DNA of 64,000 nucleotides from Alterisphingorhabdus sp038748365. GTDB taxonomy: Bacteria > Pseudomonadota > Alphaproteobacteria > Sphingomonadales > Sphingomonadaceae. The translations under genes were made by a program, and so were the position numbers. Shown here piece by piece: positions 41,993 to 53,000 of this stretch. The stretch is from NCBI GenBank assembly GCA_038748365.1, contig JBCDIZ010000011.1:1-64000 (forward strand), in the 5' to 3' direction. The stretch's first letter is position 1; each line of letters starts with the position of its first letter. The notes under the pieces were generated by a model that saw only the letters and a list, made by a program, of their open reading frames with translations, was not told the origin of the DNA and did no database searches.

Positions 41993-43491
41993 CAGAATCG
42001 ACATATAGAGTGCAGGGCGCAACCGGTGAGTGGGAGGTCGTGATCGGCCTTGAGGTGCATGCTCAGATCACCAGCCAGTCCAAGCTGTTCTCCGGCGCGG
42101 CGACTGAATTCGGCGCCGAGCCGAATACCCAGGTTTCTCTGGTGGATGCTGCGATGCCTGGCATGCTGCCGGTGCCGAACAAGGAGTGCATCCGCCAGGC
42201 GGTGCGCACGGGTATGGCGCTTAATGCCCAGATCAATCCTTGGTCACGGTTCGACCGGAAGAACTATTTCTATGCCGATCTGCCGCAGGGCTATCAGATC
42301 AGCCAGCTCTTCCATCCGATTGTCGGCGAGGGCGAGATTGAGGTTTCGCTCGACGAGAAGAACCCCGATGCACCGGGCAAATCAATCGGCATTGAACGCA
42401 TCCATGTCGAGCAGGATGCTGGCAAGCTGATGCATGACCAGCATCCGACCATGTCCTATGTTGACCTCAATCGCTCAGGCGTGGCGCTGATGGAAATTGT
42501 CTCGCGCCCCGATATGCGCAGCCCACAGGAAGCCGGTGCCTATGTCCGCAAGCTGCGCTCGATTCTGCGTTATGTCGGCTCGTGCGATGGCAATATGGAG
42601 CAGGGCTCGATGCGCGCCGATGTGAATGTTTCGGTGCGTAAGCCGGGTGAGGAATTCGGCACCCGCACCGAGACCAAGAATGTCAATTCGGTCCGCTTCC
42701 TGCAGCAGGTGATTGAATTTGAAGCCAATCGTCAGGTCGATGTGCTCGAAAGCGGCGGTCGTGTGGTGCAGGAAACGCGGCTGTTCGATCCGGACAAGAT
42801 GGAAACCCGCTCCATGCGGTCCAAAGAAGATGCGCATGATTATCGCTATTTCCCCGATCCCGATCTGCTGCCGGTCGAACTGGATGATGCATTTCTCGAG
42901 GAATGCAAGGCTTCCCTCCCCGAACTGCCCGACGCCAAACGCGCGCGCTATGAGGGCGAGCTGGGTCTTACCGCTTACAATGCCGCTGTCCTGACCGCCG
43001 AGGTGGAAACGGCACAGCGTTTTGAGGAATTGCTGGCCGAAGCCGCCACCGCTATCGGCAAGCCCGAACCCAAAGTGGCGACACAGGTCGCGAACTGGAT
43101 ACTTTCGGTTGCTCCAGGTGTGATCAAATCGCTGGGTGAAGACGCCAATCTCGAGCACAATACAGCCAGCGCCAATGCCGCCATTCTGGCCATGGTCGAG
43201 AAGGGCAGCAGCTCAGGCGGGCAAGCTAAGGAAATCTACGAAATCCTGCTCAAAACCGGCCGCGATCCGGCTGAAATTGCCGAGACCGAAGGGCTGCAAC
43301 AGACCTCGGACACCGGCGCAATCGAGGCTGCGATCAGCGACATCCTCGCCAATAACGCCGACAAGGTCGAGCAGTATAAGGGCGGTAAGGACAAGCTGTT
43401 CGGTTTCTTTGTCGGTCAGACGATGAAAGCGATGCAGGGCAAGGCTAACCCGCAAATTGTAAATGAGTTGCTGAAAAAGGCCCTAGGGTAA
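41989..43491 (+). CDS. gatB: Asp-tRNA(Asn)/Glu-tRNA(Gln) amidotransferase subunit B
   Basis: 500 residues. Landmarks are WEVVIGLEVHAQ near the N-terminus, KNYFYADLPQGYQISQ, and the C-terminal YqeY-like domain with ANPQIVNELLKKALG. GatB binds tRNA and carries out the kinase and transamidation steps. Its start overlaps the trypco2-like gene. The usual direct gatA-gatB junction is broken here by three genes. Confidence 0.97.
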   Translation: MTESTYRVQGATGEWEVVIGLEVHAQITSQSKLFSGAATEFGAEPNTQVSLVDAAMPGMLPVPNKECIRQAVRTGMALNAQINPWSRFDRKNYFYADLPQGYQISQLFHPIVGEGEIEVSLDEKNPDAPGKSIGIERIHVEQDAGKLMHDQHPTMSYVDLNRSGVALMEIVSRPDMRSPQEAGAYVRKLRSILRYVGSCDGNMEQGSMRADVNVSVRKPGEEFGTRTETKNVNSVRFLQQVIEFEANRQVDVLESGGRVVQETRLFDPDKMETRSMRSKEDAHDYRYFPDPDLLPVELDDAFLEECKASLPELPDAKRARYEGELGLTAYNAAVLTAEVETAQRFEELLAEAATAIGKPEPKVATQVANWILSVAPGVIKSLGEDANLEHNTASANAAILAMVEKGSSSGGQAKEIYEILLKTGRDPAEIAETEGLQQTSDTGAIEAAISDILANNADKVEQYKGGKDKLFGFFVGQTMKAMQGKANPQIVNELLKKALG

Positions 43492-43580
43492 GGACCCAGC
43501 TAATAACGCGCGAATAGGCGCAAAGCCCCCTTGCCCTTTGTCTCCGCTTTGTATAGACGCACGCGCTCGACCGGCAGTGT

Positions 43581-43665
43581 GCGGGCGTGGCGGAACTGGT
43601 AGACGCGCCAGATTTAGGTTCTGGTATCGAAAGGTGTGGGGGTTCGAGTCCCTTCGCCCGCACCA
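43581..43665 (+). tRNA. tRNA-Leu (anticodon TAG)
   Basis: Type II tRNA of 85 bases with a long variable arm. Acceptor GCGGGCG pairs CGCCCGC; anticodon stem CCAGA/TCTGG encloses loop TTTAGGT, so anticodon TAG reads CTA; the T arm contains GGTTCGAGTCC. The discriminator A and 3' CCA are encoded. It lies between gatB and tig. Confidence 0.96.
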
Positions 43666-43779
43666 ATTGCCCCAGGCAATGACACTGTCGCACCCTTATA
43701 TTCTGGCATGCATGGCTCCGATGTACGGGCCGTGCTGGCCAAAGTGCGGATTGAACACAGAAAGCGTAATGAGAAACCC

Positions 43780-45345
43780 ATGCAGATTGTTGAAAAGACC
43801 AATGAGGGCCTGAAGCGCGCCTATAGCATCACCATCACCGCCAAGGACATTGACAAGCGCGTTGAGAGCGAAGTCAAAAAGCTGGCGCCGCAGGTGAAAA
43901 TGCCGGGTTTCCGCCCGGGCAAGGTGCCGCCTAATCTGATCCGCAAAATGCATGGTGAGGTGCTGGCGCAGGATGCGTTAAGCAATGCGGTTCGCGAGAG
44001 TGTGGATGCGACGATTGCCGAGCATAAGCTACGCCCCGCGATCCAGCCTGCGGTTAATCTCAACGAAGATTATGAGCCCGGAAAGGACGCAGAAGTCTCG
44101 GTTGAGCTTGAAGTACTGCCGGAAATCACTGTTCCCGAGCTGGACGATCTGAAGCTTGAGCGTCTGGTGGTTGAGCCGGGCGATGCGGCGATTGATGAGT
44201 CGCTGTCAAAACTGGCCGAGAGCCAGAAGCGTTATGACACCGCCGCCAAGACCTACAAGGCCAAGGACGGTGACCAGATCATCATCGACTTTGAAGGCAA
44301 GGTCGACGGCGTGCCATTTGATGGCGGCAAGGGTGAAGCGATGGCTGTAGTCATCGGTTCAGGTCAGCTTATCCCGGGATTTGAAGACCAGCTGATTGGC
44401 CTGAAAGCCAATGACGAGACGGTTATCAACGTGACCTTCCCGGAAGACTACAATGCCGAAAATCTCAAGGGCAAGGATGCGACTTTTGACATCCTTGTCG
44501 GCGAGGTGAAGAAGCCGGGCGAGAACAAGATTGACGACGAGTTCGCCAAGTCTCTCGGTCTGGAAGATCTGGACAAGCTGCGCGAGCTGATGAAGGGCCA
44601 GCTGGAGCAGGAGCTTAACGGACTAACCCGCACCCATATGAAGCGCAAACTGCTCGACCAGCTGGCCGAAGCGCATGATTTCGAAGTTCCCGAAACCATG
44701 GTCGAAGCTGAATTCAACCAGATATGGCAGCAGCTGGAGCAGGAAGCGGCCAAGGAAGAAGATGCCGAAGCCGCCAAGGCCGAGATGGAAAAGGATCGCG
44801 ACGAATATCGCGATATCGCCGTCCGTCGCGTGCGTCTGGGTCTTTTGCTTTCCGAGATCGGCCAAGCCAATGGCGTTGAGGTCAGCCAGCAGGAAATGCA
44901 GATGTTGATGAGCCAGGCAGCCCAGCAATATCGCCCGGAAGACCGCGAAAAGTTTATCCAATATATCCAGCAGGACCAGATGGCCGCTGCGCAACTGCGT
45001 GCGCCGCTTTATGAAGACAAGGTTGTCGACTTCTTGTTCGACAAGGCCGACATCGATGAGAAGACAGTAACCCGCGAGGAACTGGAAGCGGCGATCGAGG
45101 CTGACGAAGAGGCTGAAGAAGCCAAAGCATCTGCCAAGAAGAAACCTGCAGCGAAAAAGACTGCGGCCAAGAAGCCAGCAGCCAAAAAGGCTCCGGCGAA
45201 GAAGCCTGCTGCTACCAAGACAGCCGCAGCGAAAAAGGCACCAGCTAAAAAAGCGCCTGCGAAAACTACGGCTGCTGCAAAGAAGGCTCCGGCCAAGAAG
45301 CCGGCAGCCCGCAAGCCAGCCGCAAAAAAGCCTGCTGCTAAGTAA
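43780..45345 (+). CDS. tig: Trigger factor with a lysine/alanine-rich C-terminal tail
   Basis: 521 residues from the ATG at 43780. The ribosome-binding N-domain has FRPGKVPPNLIRK, the signature loop that docks on L23; the FKBP-type domain contains GDQIIIDFEGKVDGVPFDGG; and the C-domain ends near residue 450. Then a tail of about 70 residues is built from AAKK/PAKK-type repeats, very like histone H1 or SlyD-type tails, and should be disordered and strongly basic. Such a tail may bind nucleic acid or ribosomal RNA. It is followed by a family A palindrome and clpP genes. Confidence 0.95.
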   Translation: MQIVEKTNEGLKRAYSITITAKDIDKRVESEVKKLAPQVKMPGFRPGKVPPNLIRKMHGEVLAQDALSNAVRESVDATIAEHKLRPAIQPAVNLNEDYEPGKDAEVSVELEVLPEITVPELDDLKLERLVVEPGDAAIDESLSKLAESQKRYDTAAKTYKAKDGDQIIIDFEGKVDGVPFDGGKGEAMAVVIGSGQLIPGFEDQLIGLKANDETVINVTFPEDYNAENLKGKDATFDILVGEVKKPGENKIDDEFAKSLGLEDLDKLRELMKGQLEQELNGLTRTHMKRKLLDQLAEAHDFEVPETMVEAEFNQIWQQLEQEAAKEEDAEAAKAEMEKDRDEYRDIAVRRVRLGLLLSEIGQANGVEVSQQEMQMLMSQAAQQYRPEDREKFIQYIQQDQMAAAQLRAPLYEDKVVDFLFDKADIDEKTVTREELEAAIEADEEAEEAKASAKKKPAAKKTAAKKPAAKKAPAKKPAATKTAAAKKAPAKKAPAKTTAAAKKAPAKKPAARKPAAKKPAAK

Positions 45346-45364
45346 AGCGAGGCTTAGGCCTTAA

Positions 45365-45502
45365 TCCTCCCCGCTTGCGGGGAGGTGGCTCGCCGTAGCT
45401 TTAGCGAAGGTGAGACGGAGGGGGCTATCCACTTGCGTTGCACCTAACGGCCCGCCCCCTCCACCACCTTCGGTGGTTCCCCTCCCCGTAAACGGGGAGG
45501 AA
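45365..45502. repeat. Family A palindromic element between tig and clpP2
   Basis: Hairpins CCTCCCCGCTTGCGGGGAGG (45367-45386) and CCTCCCCGTAAACGGGGAGG (45481-45500) bound a unit whose inner block is shared with the copy at 37130. It sits between convergent genes, six bases from the end of the clpP-like gene. Confidence 0.88.
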
Positions 45503-45508
45503 CTATTC

Positions 45509-46126
45509 TTACTTAAACTTTACTTCCTTAGCGCTCGAAATCACCGTGCCGAGAATGCCATAGTCCTCGGCTTCCTCGGTCGACATCCAATAGTCGCGGT
45601 CAATATCCTTGATCACCCGGTCATAGGGCTGACCCGTCGCATCGGCGATCTTGTGTGCAATACGCTCGCGCATCTTCACAATTTCCTGCGCCTGAATGGC
45701 GATGTCCGAAGCCCGGCCACCGGCGCCGCCAGAGGGCTGGTGAATCAGAAAGCGCGTATTAGGCAGACAGAAGCGGCGCTCTTTCGGCACTGAAAGGAAG
45801 ATATGCGTGCCGATGCTGGCGACCCAGCCGGTGCCGATAACCGCGACAGGCGAGCTGATAAACGCCACCAGATCGTGGATCGTATCGCCCGATTCGACAT
45901 GGCCGCCGGGCGAATTGATGATCAGTCGGATCGGGTCATTATTCACATGATCGAGATAGAGCAGTTGCGAGGAAACGCGCTCTGCCAGCTTCTGATCAAC
46001 CCCGCCGAAAATCATCACGGTGCGGGTGTCGAGGAATTTGGTCATCATCGCGCCGGGCAGGCTGGTGTCCTTTTCCTCTTCTTCTTCGGCGCGGAAGTGG
46101 GGCGGGGATGACGGCAATTCGGTCAT
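45509..46126 (-). CDS. clpP2: ClpP-type ATP-dependent protease subunit, second paralogue
   Basis: 205 residues. The triad is intact: Ser in WVASIGTHIFL, His in FLIHQPSGG and Asp in DIDRDYWMSTEEA. The N-terminus is unusual, with a run of acidic residues (EEEEE) after MTELPSSPP, and the axial-loop region differs from the standard ClpP. It probably forms mixed or separate 14-mers with a Clp ATPase. It diverges from clpP1, across 190 bases, and converges with tig. Confidence 0.9.
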   Translation of the reverse strand: MTELPSSPPHFRAEEEEEKDTSLPGAMMTKFLDTRTVMIFGGVDQKLAERVSSQLLYLDHVNNDPIRLIINSPGGHVESGDTIHDLVAFISSPVAVIGTGWVASIGTHIFLSVPKERRFCLPNTRFLIHQPSGGAGGRASDIAIQAQEIVKMRERIAHKIADATGQPYDRVIKDIDRDYWMSTEEAEDYGILGTVISSAKEVKFK

Positions 46127-46315
46127 AAAGGAAATGTCCTTGCTAGAAATGGTTTCCCCTCATCTATGCGTCGCATCGGGCCGGGGCAATAGCTGCGCAC
46201 AGAATTTGGCAATAATGCCGCTTGTAACCAAGGATTTGACCGCATGAAGCAATCAGGTCTTGATACCATCGGCGATACACCAGATATAAGCAGCCAAAGA
46301 CAAAAAGGACCTTTT

Positions 46316-46963
46316 ATGAATCCCTTCGATAATGGCGACTTTATGGACCCGATCCGCGATGCTCTGGTGCCGATGGTTGTCGAGCAGTCCAATCGTGGCG
46401 AACGCTCTTTCGACATTTTCTCGCGCCTTCTGCGTGAGCGTATCATCTTCGTTACTGGCGGTGTTGAGGACAATATGGCCTCGCTGGTGGTGGCGCAGCT
46501 GTTGTTCCTCGAATCGGAAAATCCGAAGAAGGACATCTTCATGTACATCAACTCGCCCGGCGGCGTGGTGACGGCCGGCATGGCGATTCATGACACCATG
46601 CAATATATCCGCCCGCGCGTCGGCACCGTCTGTGTCGGCCAGGCGGCGAGCATGGGCAGCTTCCTGCTGGCAGCGGGCGAGCCGGGCATGCGCGTGGCGC
46701 TCTCCAATGCCCGCATCATGGTACACCAGCCTTCGGGTGGCGCGCGCGGCATGGCCTCGGATATCGAGATTCAGGCACAGGAAATATTGCGTATTCGCAA
46801 GCGGATGAACGATCTCTACGCGCAATATACCGGCAAGCCGCTCAATGAAATTGAAGAAGCGATGGACCGCGATACCTTCCTAGAGGCAGATGAGGCCAAG
46901 GCCTTTGGTATCGTCGATGAAGTCTTCGACAAGCGACCCAAGCCAGCGGATGATGACAGCTGA
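46316..46963 (+). CDS. clpP: ATP-dependent Clp protease proteolytic subunit
   Basis: 215 residues from the ATG at 46316, with AAAAGGA just upstream. Textbook ClpP: VEQSNRGERSFDIFSRLL, active-site Ser in GQAASMGSFLLAAG, His in IMVHQPSGG and Asp in AMDRDTFLEADEA. It forms the degradation chamber used with ClpX, whose gene follows one gene later. The usual clpP-clpX adjacency is broken by a serine hydrolase gene. Confidence 0.96.
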   Translation: MNPFDNGDFMDPIRDALVPMVVEQSNRGERSFDIFSRLLRERIIFVTGGVEDNMASLVVAQLLFLESENPKKDIFMYINSPGGVVTAGMAIHDTMQYIRPRVGTVCVGQAASMGSFLLAAGEPGMRVALSNARIMVHQPSGGARGMASDIEIQAQEILRIRKRMNDLYAQYTGKPLNEIEEAMDRDTFLEADEAKAFGIVDEVFDKRPKPADDDS

Positions 46964-47040
46964 TCTGCATCGATAGAGCTAGCCATTTATCAACCATAAT
47001 CCTGTAGAACCTCTATTCTGCGGATAGAGGCTAAGGAATT

Positions 47041-48144
47041 ATGGCTATTGTAACACGATCATTCTGGCGGGTTGCCCCGATTGTTGCACTGGTAGCAATA
47101 GTCGTTATGCTGATTTGGCGCACGCTGAGTGCGCCTATGAATATTGACGATATTGCTGAACGATTCCTGACAACCCACGATATTCCGGGTGCCGTCATTG
47201 GTATAGCCGTACCGGGTCAGCCTTATGATATTCGCGCCTACGGCCTGGCTGATCAAGAGACTGCGCGCCCTATGCAAATCGGGGATCGCTTCCGCCTTGC
47301 GAGCCTCTCAAAGCCTGTCACTGCTACAGTCGTACAACGCCTGATTGCCAGTGATCCTGAACTTGACCTCGATATGCCGCTAGCAAAAGGCTTTCGTGAG
47401 TTTGGGGAAGTGTATGACAAGAGGATGATGCAGATAACACTACGTCATTTGTTACAGCACAGCGCTGGGTGGGACTGGTCGCAGGATATCGACCCGTTTT
47501 TCCTCGAAGCAAAAGAGCTAAATCAGGAGCTTAAACTAAGATTGCAGCAATTAGAGAGCTGTGTACCCATTGCAAATGCCATGTTGGAACATTCACTGCA
47601 AACTGACCCCGGGGTAGCTTACTCCTATTCCAATATAGGATATTGCTGGTTGGAATTGTGGATCGTTCATCAGACAGGGGAAAGATACGAGTTAGCTGCC
47701 AAGGCCTTGGTCCCGGAAATTCGGAGTCTTTCTCTCAATAATGATGTAGTTACAGTAACACATCATGGCTTGTCAGATGAGCCTGACATGGCTGTAGAAA
47801 ATCCAAATGTTATGGCAGCTGCAGGCGGTTGGATTGGATCTGCCGCGGACTATCTGCCATTTGCAGCGGCGCCGATTGGTTCCGCCGTTTTCTCAAAACC
47901 GGATTATGCTGAAGGAGAACAATATTATGGTCTTGGGTGGCGCGTTTGGGATCGTGCTAACGGGCCATTCTTGACGCATTATGGTGCTATGCCCGGGGTT
48001 TTTTCTGTCGTCGTTCGTAACCGAGAGGGTGCCACGATAGTAGCACTATTTAATGGGCGGCCTGCAGATGATTTGAGCGCCTTTCTGAGTCTTTTTGAAG
48101 AACTCCAAGCACTTGCGATATTTGATGGGAAAGCGCGAAAGTGA
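47041..48144 (+). CDS. Serine hydrolase of the beta-lactamase family
   Basis: 367 residues. An N-terminal membrane helix (IVALVAIVVMLIWRTLSA) precedes a class C-like domain with SLSK (the catalytic SxxK), YSN (in YSYSNIGYCWLE) and HYGAMPGV near the end. Codon use and A+T content are clearly higher than in clpP and clpX, which suggests it entered this spot later. Substrates of such enzymes range from D-amino-acid peptides to esters. No ligand can be told. It is probably transcribed by itself. Confidence 0.85.
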   Translation: MAIVTRSFWRVAPIVALVAIVVMLIWRTLSAPMNIDDIAERFLTTHDIPGAVIGIAVPGQPYDIRAYGLADQETARPMQIGDRFRLASLSKPVTATVVQRLIASDPELDLDMPLAKGFREFGEVYDKRMMQITLRHLLQHSAGWDWSQDIDPFFLEAKELNQELKLRLQQLESCVPIANAMLEHSLQTDPGVAYSYSNIGYCWLELWIVHQTGERYELAAKALVPEIRSLSLNNDVVTVTHHGLSDEPDMAVENPNVMAAAGGWIGSAADYLPFAAAPIGSAVFSKPDYAEGEQYYGLGWRVWDRANGPFLTHYGAMPGVFSVVVRNREGATIVALFNGRPADDLSAFLSLFEELQALAIFDGKARK

Positions 48145-48285
48145 ATTAGTCACAGTGCTGACCATCCTGACTTTGGAAATACACTGATTGCCTGAAAACA
48201 GATATTTAATCCTGTTGAAATATCCTGCCAGCATCTTACGATAGCGAGATGCCCTCCTTATGGATGGCGAGTAACGGAAAGACAT

Positions 48286-49557
<1,272 letters not shown>

Positions 49558-50007
49558 GTCGGTTTGTCTGATAAGTGAATGATTGGAGCGCAGAGGTTCG
49601 GTCTATCTGGCACTGTCTAAAGTCAGCCCTTCAATCCACAGCATTTGGTGCGACTCAAAGGCTCGTCGAGCCAGTATTGCGAGCGCCTGATAATGCGTTT
49701 CCACATGAGTGATATTTATGTCACGCGGCAGCGGAAAAATCTGTTGCAGTGCAAAAATACCACATAGAGAGCGTAACAATATTACATCCATATTGCGCTG
49801 TAAAAGTGATTAATCATAGGGCTTTAGCGGATTTCTGCAGAGATGGCTATTCGTTGTCATATTCAATCGCACAACTGTAATAAAACTGTCATGCAACCGC
49901 ATCACTTTTGTCTTTTTCCATCCTTAGGAGCGATTCTGACTCGAAGAGGTGAGTGAGTTTCATAAGCGCCGTTGCGGTGGGCATCGGCCGATAAGGGGAA
50001 ACGACTA
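49558..50007. other. Intergenic region upstream of the TonB-dependent receptor
   Basis: About 450 bases of AT-richer DNA with one weak open frame on the minus strand (49603-49791, 62 codons, no ribosome site), not accepted as a gene. The right half holds a Pho-box-like pair at 49875-49896 and the receptor ribosome site AAGGGGAA. No terminator for clpX was clear. Confidence 0.55.
49875..49896 (+). promoter_or_regulatory. Candidate Pho box (PhoB site)
   Basis: Two tandem 11-base units, CTGTAATAAAA (49875-49885) and CTGTCATGCAA (49886-49896), match the PhoB consensus of CTGTCAT half-sites spaced by four bases. The second half-site is perfect and the first has one mismatch. The site is 112 bases before the receptor start. 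No clear -10 box was picked out after it. Confidence 0.55.
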
Positions 50008-53000
50008 ATGCAATTACGCTATTATCTGGCGGCCAGTGCCGCTTCGCTTTCGCTGGCCTGTGGCCTGGCGACTCCCGCTGCGGCGCAGCAGATTGTGTCT
50101 GGTATCGATGGTACTGTTGAGGATGAATTCGGCCAGCCAATCAGCGGTGCGACAGTAACCATTATCGATACCCGTACTGGTTCGACTCGGACCAGTGTTA
50201 CCGGTGTTGATGGACGGTTCCGTACTGAAAACCTTGTGACCGGCGGTCCTTACACCGTTACCGTGACAGCAGAGGGTTTTGAAGGCCAAACGGTTCAGAA
50301 TCAGATTATCAACTTGCAGGGTAATACTCAGTTCCGCTTCAGTCTTGCTACTGGTCTAACAACCGATGTGATTGTCGTTTCGGCCACCCGAGCTAATGCT
50401 GTTCAAGAAACCGTTGGTCCAGGCTCTTCTTTTGGGCAAGAAGAACTTGTTGGCTTCCCATCAATTACACGTGATGTTCGTGATATTATCCGCATTGACC
50501 CACGTGTCAGTTTGGATCGTGCGAATGAGGTTGATCGTATTTCCTGCTTAGGCGGTAATGATCGTTCAAATGCTTTCACGGTTGATGGTATTACTCAGAA
50601 TGATACCTTTGGTCTTAATGGTACGCCGTTTGCTGCGCGTAATGCATTGCCGATCCCGTTTGATGCCATTCGTGAGACCTCAGTCGAATTTGCTCCGTTT
50701 GACGTTGAATATTCCGACTTTACCGGATGCGCTGTTAACACAGTGACAAAGTCGGGTGAAAACCAATTTCACGGTAGTGCGTTCTACACCTTCACAAACG
50801 AAGACTTGCGAGGCGATGCTGCAGGTGATGAGCCATCTACTGTACCGCCATTTGAAGAGCAACGTTGGGGTGTGACGCTCTCTGGTCCAATTATTCCGGA
50901 CACATTGTTCTTCTTCGCTGGCTATGAAGAGACAGACCTTGGCGATGCCAATGAAGAGGGGCCATTTGGAAGTGGCCTGCCTAACGAGCAAAATTTTGTT
51001 ACACAGGCACAATTCGACGAGTTTTCCCGTATTGCCAATGACGTTTATGGCATTGACACTGGCGGTTTTCCTCTGAATCTTCCAGAATCAAGTGTTCGCT
51101 ATTTTGGGCGTCTTGACTGGTATATTAACGATCAACATCGCCTTGAAGGTACATATCAACGTCTCGAAGAAACCAACGTTGAAGATGACTTTGGTGGTCA
51201 GAATGTTACGGGTCTAAACAGCTTTGAGGATGAAGGTACGGTATCTGATAAATTCTCTATCCGTCTCTTTTCTGAGTGGACTGACAATATCTCAACTGAA
51301 CTCCGCTTCTCGCGTGCTGAAGTTGGTGATGTTCAAGGCCCAGTTGGCGGTGGTGAAGCGCAGTCAGACAACCCTATCACGCGCCTAGTTGTTGGTGTTC
51401 CTAATGAGACTAGTGGTCTTATCCCAAGCGGTGATCCAGCACTTGGTTCGCCACAAAATGGCATTCTCTCAACTGGTCCGGGTATTTTCCGTTCGGCTAA
51501 CCAGCTGGATACGACGATCACCCAAGCACGCGCTCTGATGAATATCGACTTTGGCGACCACAACCTGAAAATTGGCGCAGAACTTAATGATTTGGAAGTG
51601 TTCAATCTATTTGCCATCAACGCGACAGGTACGATTTACTTCCGTAATCTTGAGGATTTCGCGAACGGCGTTGTCGCCAGCGGTAACTTCTCAAGTGTGT
51701 TTGGCGATGTGGCTGACGAATTGATATCTGGCAATTTGGGCGGTGCTACTATCCGTTCCACACCAACCGGGGATATTAATGCTGCTGCAGCGCAGTTCTC
51801 ACGTCAGATTTACTCTGCTTTCGTTCAGGACGACTGGCAGGTAACTGATCAATTTGATGTTAGCATCGGTGCCCGTTTCCAGGTCTATGATGGCGATGCG
51901 CCTAATGCGAACCCGCAGTTCCTCAATCGCTTCGGTTTTACTAATGCGAACGGTTTTGGCCAGCTTGATCCCCTGATCCTGCCGCGTTTTTCTGCGACCT
52001 ATAATTTCGACAATGAGGGGTTCTTCCGAAATAGTCGACTAACTGGTGGTTTTGGTCTGTTTACTGGTGGCGATCCGGTTGTGTTCTTCTCCAACGCTTT
52101 TTCCAATGATGGTTTTGCGTCGGTTGATGGCGATACCTTCAGCGACGAATGCGCAGGTCTTCTTGATGCCAATGGAAACTTCAGTGTATTAGACAATGGC
52201 CAATTTACAGGCTTCCCGCAATGTGCTGTACAAGAAGCGATTAACGATGCCGCTGTTGGCGGTGGCGAGGTACAATCGACCGATCCTAATCTTGAGAATC
52301 CAACCGTTTTCCGTGCTAATCTCGGCTTCCAGACTGCCTTCGGTGCAGATACTGGCTTCTTCTCTGATTGGAATCTTGATGTAAACTACATCTACTCGCA
52401 GTTCCGCAATCCGTTCAACTTTGTTGATCTGTTGCAGACACCGGATATCACCGAAGGTCTGAACGGCTTTACTGTCGATGGCCGACCAATCTATGCAGCA
52501 ATTGATCCGCTCCGTGACGGTTGTAATGCGCAGCTGCAGAATCAAGGTGGTACGCCACCAACCTGGACCGGTGTAAGTTCTGCGTGCTTTGGCACCGGGC
52601 TTGATGACTTTATCCAGCTAACAAATGGCCGGAATTTTGAGAGCCACGTGGCGTCATTTGCACTGTCAAAGTATTTCAGTCGCGGTCTGTTCACTGAAGG
52701 CGGCAGTGTGAATGTGTCTCTAGGCTACGCGTTTACAGATTCGACTAACTTCCGCAATGTCGGTAGCTCGACTGCTACGTCTAACTTTGACGTTTCAGCA
52801 GCATTTGACAGGCAGAATCCTCGTAACTCCACGTCAAATTTTGAAACTCAGCACAACATTACTTTTGCTATGAACTTCCAGGAACAGTTCTTCGAAGATT
52901 ATGATACCCGCTTCGGGATTTTCTTTCAGGCCCGTTCCGGTCGTCCGTTCAGCCTGACCTTTGATGGAGGTGGCGACTTTGCTGACTCGGCATCAGGCAA

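Noticed and set aside
45009..45314. 101-codon minus-strand Ala/Gly/Phe-rich frame
   Set aside because: It is the antisense of the low-complexity AAKK tail of trigger factor.
49603..49791. 62-codon minus-strand frame in the clpX-receptor gap
   Set aside because: No ribosome site and no recognisable composition; could not be supported as a gene, though not excluded.
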